This document shows positions 48,323 to 57,419 of a DNA stretch of 57,419 nt, in pieces. This DNA is from Rodentolepis nana (taxonomy: Eukaryota > Platyhelminthes > Cestoda > Cyclophyllidea > Hymenolepididae). Where the stretch lies: contig UZAE01012101.1 of the NCBI GenBank assembly GCA_900617975.1, positions 1 to 57,419 of the forward strand, given 5' to 3'. The notes under the pieces are model-generated. The model did not search any database. It was not told where the DNA came from and was given only the letters and a program-made list of their open reading frames with translations. Each line of letters begins with the position of its first letter. Positions within the stretch are counted from its first letter, which is position 1. Made by a program: the position numbers and the translations under genes.

Positions 48323-51300
48323 ATAACTGTCTGAAATAAATGTTTCATTTCCTAACGTTAATCGATGATTCATGAGTATACGCTCTCTCTTTTACCTAGG
48401 GGTATTTACATTTGAAATATCAACAATAATATGCTTATTTAATCACTTTGCGTATATTACTGCTCTGGTTTAAAACTTCCCATTATACTACGATTCAATT
48501 TCACTTAAATTCAGACAAGTTACTCGTTTTCTGCACCCTACTTGTCGGAAAATTCTTAAAATGGTCATTTTTCCAAATGCATATTGATGTTGAAACCAGA
48601 AAACATAATCAATGAAAATTTTATCTAAAAATTAAACAGAATTTATTTTTGTCAAAATTCCTTCATTTACCTTCAGCTGCCTTCAAATCATGCACTTGAA
48701 GTGCATATGTTACAATTGCATATCGGTGAAGCATGAATTCAGCTATATTGGGCTCAATTTCAATAGACTAACGTATGGTCTTTTAAAATTAATGCTACTA
48801 TTAATAGCATTCCATGCAATATCTATTAGGAAGTATTATATCCGAGGCATTTTGGCTAATTGGAAATAATGATTAAAGTTATTTGGAAAATCGTCTCTAT
48901 GATGTGCATCAAAAGGAAAGGCGGAAGGGGTAATAAAAATGGACGTACTTGGGCATTTTTCTAGTTAATAATAAACTAAGAGAAATAATACTCACCCTCG
49001 AAATAACGAAGATTGTATTGTATTGTAATAATTAGGAAAAAATGTTTACCTTAAATGAAAAACCTCGAAGTCAACTTTACTTTCTCTTAGTGGGTAGTGT
49101 AAGGTATTTCGATTTCCTCTATCTATCAACTTTTTCCATTAAGAATCTTATGAAATTCTTAGCTTAAAGTATTTACAACCAACATGTAACCCGTTGCTTG
49201 CAGGTTCAATTTATATTTTAATGTTTACACCTTACTTTTGGAATGCAACTTAATTTATCATATTATACTTTATGAAATAAATATGTGATTGAATGAAATG
49301 TCCTACGCCACCGTTAAAATCAGCCAAACGTAAAGAGTGGCAGAATTCAATCCAAAATGTGAGTTGAAAAACTTTTCTGCATATGAGGTGATGATATCTA
49401 TTTATTTTAGGGAAAAGTTCTGCGTTTATGCCATTTTCAACCCACTTCTTGTAGCATTAATTCATATTTTAATTTCGTGTTATATTGTAATGAAGCACTA
49501 AATAACAGTATAAATAAAAATTAGCCAAGTAAATTTAAGATTTGGCAAATTGAAAATTTATGCATACGTTTAACCGCATTCATATTATCAATGAACATTA
49601 TTACTCAATATCAATTCTCTAAATGCACGGCGAAAAATAAATTTTCTAGGGAATTAACTTACTGTGATAAAAGATACGCGAATATTAGTCACAGATGGAA
49701 ATTGTCCTGAATTTAATCTTTTGTAAATATTAAAACAATGGAGTAGAAGACCTTACAAGACCACTCGAAATAGAACAACTTGGAGGAAGATCATAAAACT
49801 CTGTTTCATTTGTGATCCATTACAGCTGCTTAATCTGTTTATAGTTTGAAATAGAAATTTTCAATTATAAGGTCAGGTTGATAGATTTGTGAGTGAACTG
49901 GCAGTCATAACTCAATAAAATAATTTTGTAGCTTTCTTCTATTCGGTGTTGAATTGCCACAATCATGAATAATTACCTATTCTACTCAATTGGCAGTCGT
50001 GGAAAGATAAGTCAAATGATTTAGGAAAATGATTTTTTGCAATTTTATACAGATACCCACACAATGCTCGTGAGAATATGGGGGAACCCAAATCGGCTAA
50101 ACTAAAACTGCCGAGCATATTGAACTTATCTCTATAAAAGAGATCTAACTATATTTGTCAAGACTAAACTTCGTAATTAGGAAGATTAACAAAATAAAGC
50201 TTCTTCCTATGGAAACGAACCCTTTATCTTGTAATAGTTCCAGGAGGGAACTTAAAAAGCAATGAATAACTTTGTATATATATGTTCTTTATCAAAGTTC
50301 CTTGTGTCTTTTCATTAATGTGTTTATTTATTTATCTTTACGAACTATTTGGATCTTTTCATGTTTTTTTTTATTTTAGATATTTAAACTTGATTTCAAT
50401 TTAAATTCCCTAGAATGCATAGATCCATTTGCTATAAAATTCGGTGACGGTTAGAAATAACCATTTAAAGTTAGTAATTTTAATATTATTGAAGATTGAA
50501 TAAAGCATTACACTATCCGTTCGATTGCAATGCATAATATAAAACCTCATTTCCAACAGACTTTCCTAAGGAAGTAGTTATTTTTCTAAATTAAATCATT
50601 GAAAATATGAAAATTAAGCAAAATAATTGTTTTGGCGAATATTAGGAGGGCTCCATCTCTACTTCTTTTACATAGCTTCTCTTCAAGAACAACTCAAAAA
50701 GTATTTTCTCCGTATTTTTCACTTTTCCAATCGCCTTGCTTAAGTGAATATTTCATATCAAAAAACAAATATATTTTATATGGTCGTCTCTGTAGGGCTA
50801 GGTTTAAAATAATTGTTTTTAAGAGAACATTCTTTTTCTTTGCTGATAAAAGCATGGCTTCCTTACACGCTTTATCAGACGCTGCTTCATAGTTTCAGAA
50901 AACTCCAGGAAGTGTGACCTGACCTGTAAATTTAAAGTGGATTTTGATTATTTTCAGGAAAATTTGAAGACGGTCTTTCTCCTAATGCGTTATAAATAAA
51001 CGTCTGGGTAGCTACCACCCATTTGGCGAAATCTATGGTAGCAAGGTTAGATATGCATCTCCTTTTGATAGATGTACTTTAGGTCATTTATCTCTCACTC
51101 ACCACCTTCCCTTCATTACATAGTTAACCCATATCTGATTAAGTCCACTTCGTCTACCTTATGAAAACCAAAAAGTAATATATGCAAAAAAAAAGTAAAA
51201 TTATATACCGACCAGAGCTACAGCCCTTAACCATCCGCGTGATGGGAGAGGAAAGACGGGAGCAATAAATGATGAGTAATTGTTTGCATTCAATTAAATA

Positions 51301-54300
51301 TAATAAACCAGAACCGTCCAAATTATCAGATTAGAGCATAATATTAACAATCTTAATAATAATAATAATAATAGATATGTCTCATCTATTACGTGCCATT
51401 TATCGCTTTTTCCACTTAATTTAATACCAGTAAGAAATTTAAAATATAAATCCAAATTTCTAAATTATTCTAGCATTAAAAGCAAAGAGATTCAAATGAA
51501 TTTCGAGATACTTTGTCCATAAATATGCGAATTTTATTTTATGGACTATCAGTAGTGAGATTTCTACAAGAAACTTAATATTTTCTGACGTGAATCACCT
51601 GATCACTTTCTCGATAACAATGGATTTCCTGGTTACATAATATGTCCTGTTTGTCCACCCACCGCAGCTGTTTTGGGCCCTTTCGTGCTAAACTATTTTA
51701 GAACACCTATTTATAAATTTCTCATAGCAGAAGCAGAACAGTTTTGAAAACTTTTAATTACGTAGAACCAAATAAAATACAGAGGAAATGAAAGTTCCTT
51801 AAGTTGAGACATGTTCACATTTTAGAAAGAAAGTTTGAAGTACATAGCAGAAATCAACCACGTTTGAAGAGACTCATATATTGATCCACATTAACAAAAA
51901 ATCGAGATCATCACCTCTGTACTATTTTTTGCAGGTTATATTCTCAGTCTTTGTACATTAAAACCCTTAGACATGTAGATAATCTCTTTATTGCTCTCGT
52001 TTAATTAAAGAATGTGTAATGCTTTTCAGGCTATACCATGTTCTTAAAGATTATCATCACTCTTCATTAATAAGAACGACCTCAAAGTATAAAGCAATCC
52101 GTAAAGAAAATTAGTGTCTAACTCGTACTCACGTATTCATTTACGTGATAATGTCTGCTTTTATTAAAAAATATGATTACTTAAGGTCTGTGATTTAAAG
52201 CCTCAGTCAAAATTGACGCCAACTAAAAGGCGATTTATCCATTTGAAATCCGAAGTTTGTGGACTTGGAATAAATTATATTTAAGATGAGAAGCGCTCAC
52301 CAAATTGCCTAAATAAACTGTTCTCTTTTTCCAAGTAGCTGGTTGTTGTAAAAACAGTGGGCTGAAGATTGCATGAACACAAATATGCCTAATGAAGCAG
52401 AACATATTGATAAAGTGAAATTTCATTCAGCTTACAAATTTCTTCATTCTTAACGTTTTATTTTATTCCATTTACATTGGTAATAACAAAAAAACGAAAT
52501 TCAACTGGCATAAAATTTTAATAAATAATCACCATCTCCAATAATGATTCAATAATTTGATCATAAATCTTTCCAATGCAATGAAAACATAATATCCCAA
52601 AAGTACACCCAGTTTATAAATAATAACCAAAAGGTCATAATTACGGTTGCTTCGATAGTTTTTTTACTTTAGTAGATTGTAGAAGACTAAGTGATTAGAA
52701 AGTAGTTGGCATTTTCTCTCTAACAACTTCTTGTACCGTAATTAACTTCCGTGAAAATGTTAACCTAAAGAATAGGTTCATAATTTCCTTTCAAAATTAA
52801 GCACGCAACCAGGAAGCGAAAATACCCACATAATTTAGAAGTTTTCTTCCGGCACCTGGGAAGATATGATCATGAAGGACTTTGACCTTTGGGTTCAAAT
52901 TAACGGCTCCACTATTTTAAATGAATACTATATGATTGGTTTAACTTCTCCAATGTTCAAGACCATAAAAAAGAACTCCTTTTGGCATCGCCCCATTCAC
53001 TAATACTTTTATTATTCCTTAATTGCTTTAGAAATTGTTCTAGGCTTTTAGAACTTATTTATCTAAGAGCCAAGATGGAAACGAGGCGTTAAACCTCATG
53101 TGAATCGTTTTATTGGGGCTTAAACTCACCAAGTACAATAATCTATGCTTCAAAATCTCATGACTCGGTTAGGAAGAAATTTTCCCACTGATTGAAAACT
53201 TGAAGCCTGTCAACAATTCCCTCGGCCGAAATTTATCAGTGAAGTTGGTCATCCATCTTATTTACGTCCACGGATGAGAAACTACCTCATAATATTATAC
53301 ATGTCAAATGTGTCCACTGTCGGCACATTTTGTCATTTTTAAGTAATTATAAGCTGACTGTTCAGCTTAACAATAAATAGTCAAAGAGTGATATCGTTAA
53401 ATTAAATAATTATATACTTAGTGGGTAAATGTATTCTATTGGGTTGGTTACTGACCAAACTTGTGTTTTCTACTTAGGTTCAACTTTTTTAGTTGCAAAT
53501 TTGCTAATTAATGATATTCATTGAAATCATTGATTAGTCTAACGCACATTAAACTTAATTGTTTCAATTCTATTGCAACAAATAAAGCAAAATTAGAATT
53601 AAGGTGTTTGGCATATGCCAAATTAGTTAGAATTGATAAATGTTACTTGCTGTTTATTTTTTAAACCAAAACTGGCAATATTTAAATTCGTGAAAATGAA
53701 AGTCATCAGTTGAAGAGTAGAAACCATGTTTTATCATTATCTAAAATTTTCCAAATTCATCAACTGAATTTTGTATAATAAGTACGTGTGTGTGCATTTC
53801 GATTAAAACCACTTGGTTAAATCAAATGGTATATCGGGTACCAACCTATCTTGAAATATATTTATTATAAAATACCAATTATGATTTTTCATATTAGGCA
53901 TTTTTAATAGCACTGAACCGTCAATGTAAAATTTGGCACCTGATTACTTCCTCAATGAAAGATAAGTAAAAAATTCGGCATTCCAATTTCATCATGTACT
54001 TCTAATCGACTTAGTTTTATCTTTCACTTCATTAATTTGTTATTTTTTACATTCAGATTTTTTCCATAAACTAAAACTAAAATTAGCATTTTTCAAACTC
54101 TTACTTGCATTCCAATTCCCGATTCTTATCTGCTTGAATAATTTAGTTAAAATTCCTTCGCAGTTTGACTATAGATCATTAATATAAATATTCTTTATGA
54201 GGTCCATAGCACTGAATTCTGAATGATCCTAAAATTTCCTCAATAGAAATGAAGCCCAATAAAATTTATTTCTTTCTCACGTGTATTTTCGTGCTTGCAT

Positions 54301-55013
54301 TTTTCGATCGACATTCATCTCTATGTGAATATTTGCCCACAAGAGTGTTTCCAAATGGATTTTCGCCAATCTTCACGCGAGAGATGCGCAACTTACATCA
54401 CATCTCGATACCTAGTTAAAATGCTGGAGTACAGTTTTCTCCTCCTCCTCCTCCTATCAGGACAAACAAATCGAAATCTATTTTTACTTTGAAAGGAGGG
54501 AAAAATTTTAACGGTTTTTTACTTTACTTTGTGTACGCTAAACAGCTGGCATTCATGTCTTCTCTTCTGCCTACGTGTATGATTCCAATGTCTAAGCACA
54601 CTTTCTTCTTAACTGTTGAACTATCATAAATCGTCTTTTAAACGCAAATATGTAAACCTGTCTTTTTTTCTTCCCTTATTCAGCAACTCCAATCTAGTTT
54701 ATTAGAATTTTTAACTTGAACCTTGCTATTTGCAAACGAAATCTATTAAAAGTTAGCCTCACACTTGTGCAATCAATCAGCAATAAGCTGTGAATACGCA
54801 GCTTGACGCCACTCATTGTGAGGCAATTGGTCGAAATGTTATTGGTTAAATAATGCATTGGATCACTGATGAAGGTTTATTAGGGTATTCTCTGTGGACA
54901 AGGTAGATACAAATGATAAGGGAGCAATTGGTGGTCATAAGGGAAGGTGAACCAAGACAAAGTCACCCATGTTTGTATAAATGTTTGTAAATAAACGATT
55001 GTGGTACCACACT
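48323..55013. other. Intergenic, between MITE and retroposon copy G
   Basis: AT-rich with no recognised exon, RNA gene or transposon. Contains short palindromes at 48690-48706 (ATGCACTT arms) and 48791-48811 (AATGCTA arms). Unrecognised exons of a neighbouring gene cannot be excluded. Confidence 0.45.
51354..51372. repeat. (TAA)n microsatellite
   Basis: About six TAA units in the downstream region. Confidence 0.85.
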
Positions 55014-55339
55014 GGGGGTGCGATGGACTTGCCTCATGTGGTACACCGCGGCAACGTATTCTCATACGGCAAAAAAGTCTTTAAACCGGCAGTTGACTTC
55101 TACCTTTAAATTTCCATGACCCCACTGTATGTGATATTCGACCACTTTCACAGTACTAATCTTAACTTTTCTCTGCTTTTGTGTCTGTTTGTCTGTCTTT
55201 TCAACATCTCTGAATCACTCTTCTGTTCCCCCTCTCCACATTTTTCTCACTTTGATGTTTCTCCCCTCTGTGAAGCCCGAAGTCAGCTAAAGGGTTAATG
55301 ATAAATGACATAAAGCTCGCCATTTGAAACAAATAAAAG
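55014..55339 (+). mobile_element. SINE-like retroposon, copy G, downstream of KCNQ
   Basis: The only copy in the opposite orientation: GGGGTGCGATGGACTTGCC at its 5' side, GAAGTCAGCTAAAGGG and GCCATTTGAAACAAATAAAA at its 3' tail. Flanking TACCACACT and TACCGCATT may be a degraded target duplication. The tail in AAATAAAA supports the chosen orientation of the family. Confidence 0.87.
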
Positions 55340-57419
55340 ATACCGCATTTAGAAGATGAATTCGAAAGGATTCTTTCACTAAGTTGTCTGAGTATAGTAG
55401 AAGTTCACTGGAAACTGATTCAGCGTGTAATTGCATCCAGGTGTCTTAAAGCAAATGGTTGCAGAAGAGAGCACGATTGTAAAATCAGCCCGTATTAAAC
55501 TGCGCGCAGGCTTCTTTGCTGATGTGGTTGCCCACAAAATTAAACAGTGCCACTTGAGTCTATCAATGATGCTTTAAAACAGTGACATCCGGCTCAAGTC
55601 GTGCTTAACTATCCTTAATTCCACGTCGTCATCTGCTTACAAAAGACAACCCTTACTCACCAAAACAAACAACAGCAAGAGGACATCCTAATTGATTGCC
55701 ATCAACTAAAATTATCCTCCACTCCCTTCGACCTTTTACTATGGCATAATCGGTCTAACAATAATTTGGCTAATTCTGTTAAGCATTCGGTCATTTTTAT
55801 TATGATTCGTAAGGTTTATTAGAAGGACCTAACAGAATCTTCTTCAATTTAAGGAATAAAATGGGTAATAATGTTTAGATTTAGTCCCATCTTCAGCCAA
55901 TTTTTGAATATAAACATCTCAGCATATTGCTCCACCTTTATACGATTTTCACCAACCTTTAAAAAATTATTGTTGTTCCTAAAAGAAAGCTTTCATAAAC
56001 CAATCGCTATCGAGCAGGCATTAAAGATGGTCTAGACCTTGCACCCTATTTAGTTAGAAGGAAATTTTGCATAAAAATTTGCATTTATCAAGTTGGAGGG
56101 GGGGGGGTTAAGCGAAAGGAAATTGTAATTTAGTGACAGGGATAGCACTTACCCTTCCTAGAAACCCATAAAAGCACTTAAGGCACATGGTTAATCCGGC
56201 TAATCATCATCTTATGAAAGGTGAGCTCGTAATTAAGAACAAAAACGGTAATTTTTTCTTAAACTAACACTTGTTATAAACTAGCTTTTGGGCTATTTAA
56301 ATTGTCCCAAATATCAATAAAATGGAGTCAACTAATCATTATTTTGATGGTTTTGGATCATCTACCGAAATTTTCCTCTGACCTATTTTGCTCGCTTTTA
56401 TTTTACATAACACTTTGTTTCGTTTAATCGTTGACATACTGACGCATTGTTTTGCCTTTTTTAGCTTGGACGCCATAACTCCATAGTGAGACACTTTTTG
56501 GAAAATATGAAAGAGTCTAACGTCGATAATGGTAACTAGGAAGTGCTAAAGATTACAGATGCTAATAGAAGATGTCTATTGGGCTTTTATCAGCTTAACA
56601 CAATCATAAGCAATAACGATGACATTGTGGCCTGATTTATCTAATGGCTAGATAGAGCAAATATTTCAGTTTCTCTTGCACTCCCTGTGCAGGTGAGTAC
56701 TTCAGTTTTATCCAGCGAGGTATCGGGTCTACTTCTGACATGTGTGGGCATATAACTGATGTTCTCTAGAACTGCTCAAACATATTTTAATGCCATACGT
56801 CTATGAGGTGACTGTATTTTTCCGCGTACTGATTCGACACAGTTCCAATTTTTCTCCATTTAAAAATACATTTTTAAGCTGTGGATGTTGACTTTAACAA
56901 ATAATAATAAAAAGATGATCATAAAAAACTAAGTTGATCTTGTGTTTTATACTACAACACGTCGTATAGCGCTTGTCTTCTCACTTGGGCAACAGAGGGA
57001 AAATTTTAAGGCCTTATGTTGGCCCCTTAACAACCCCCTGCAGGGAAATAGTAATGACATACTAGACAGTGTTAGCAAGCACCTCTTGACAAGAGCGACA
57101 GAATTAAAATTAAGAGTTATTACCAATTTCTTTAATCTAACTTTGATACCCCTTTTATCAATTAAACCGAGCTCAAGTCTGAAGCTAAAACTTTTTAACT
57201 AGATACTTCTGTAAAGCATTATCAACACAAGATAGATCACTGATTAGCTTGGTTCGACTTCACGATATTTATTCTGACTCGAGATTCTTAAGCCAAGCCT
57301 TATGCTGCATAGTGTACAGCTATAAAATGGCTAGCCAATGGAACATTCTGGGAAGTGCTAACGATTGCAAAGGGTCTATTGGCTCCAAAAATTCTGTTTT
57401 CTTGATATTGTTCACGTAG
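55340..57419. other. Intergenic to window end
   Basis: No recognised gene. A run of ten Gs at 56098-56107. Two stretches (56538-56582 and 57350-57382) share GGAAGTGCTAA followed by GATT and GTCTATTGG, possibly pieces of a dispersed repeat. Confidence 0.4.

Noticed and set aside
54880..55065. Frame on the - strand spanning the edge of retroposon copy G
   Set aside because: Partly repeat-derived and without recognisable domain.
1..57419. CRISPR array, tRNA or rRNA genes, operon-like organisation
   Set aside because: No regular spacer repeats, no cloverleaf or rRNA-like blocks seen; the sequence is animal nuclear DNA.

Overview
The window is eukaryotic, AT-rich and intron-rich. It carries one recognisable protein-coding gene on the + strand: a complete KCNQ (Kv7) voltage-gated potassium channel gene, which I reconstruct as 12 coding exons between 1175 and 46521. 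The exons join without frame breaks through canonical GT-AG introns of 1.7 to 9.0 kb and encode 759 residues. The order is a short cytosolic N-terminus, S1 to S4 voltage sensor, S5-pore-S6, calmodulin-binding helix A with an IQ motif, a long linker, helix B and helix C, a coiled-coil helix D, and a Ser/Thr-rich tail. The filter context LCTVGYGD and the post-S6 QQQQRQKH point to an invertebrate animal. I cannot place the species further; long introns and low GC would fit several invertebrate groups, flatworms included.

Layout. 1-311: copy of a dispersed SINE-like repeat. 312-1174: upstream region with a cluster of CCAAT motifs (915-1054) and two tiny upstream ORFs. 1175-16057: exons 1-6 (N-terminus, S1-S5 and pore, through most of S6). 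18333-37048: exons 7-11 (end of S6 and cytosolic calmodulin, PIP2 and assembly region). 46021-46521: exon 12 (helix D and tail), after the longest intron. 46522 to about 47480: 3' UTR with two AATAAA signals. 47481-57419: apparently intergenic, with a 224-bp piggyBac-type MITE flanked by TTAA (48091-48322), one more SINE-like copy (55014-55339), and no gene I can recognise.

Mobile DNA. A roughly 300-330 bp family occurs as six near-full copies plus fragments. Its A-rich (AATA)n tail and 11-16 bp target-site duplications (perfect 16 bp for the copy at 41588) mark it as a non-LTR-mobilised retroposon. All copies within the gene lie antisense to it, and in that orientation several carry an AG|GTAAGT donor on the gene's sense strand, giving a plausible route to exonisation.

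No CRISPR, operon or novel multi-gene system is present. The main points of interest are the mixed Kv7.1-like pore and Kv7.2-5-like voltage sensor of the channel, the symmetric exon 8 with a tandem acceptor, and the splice-competent antisense retroposon family.
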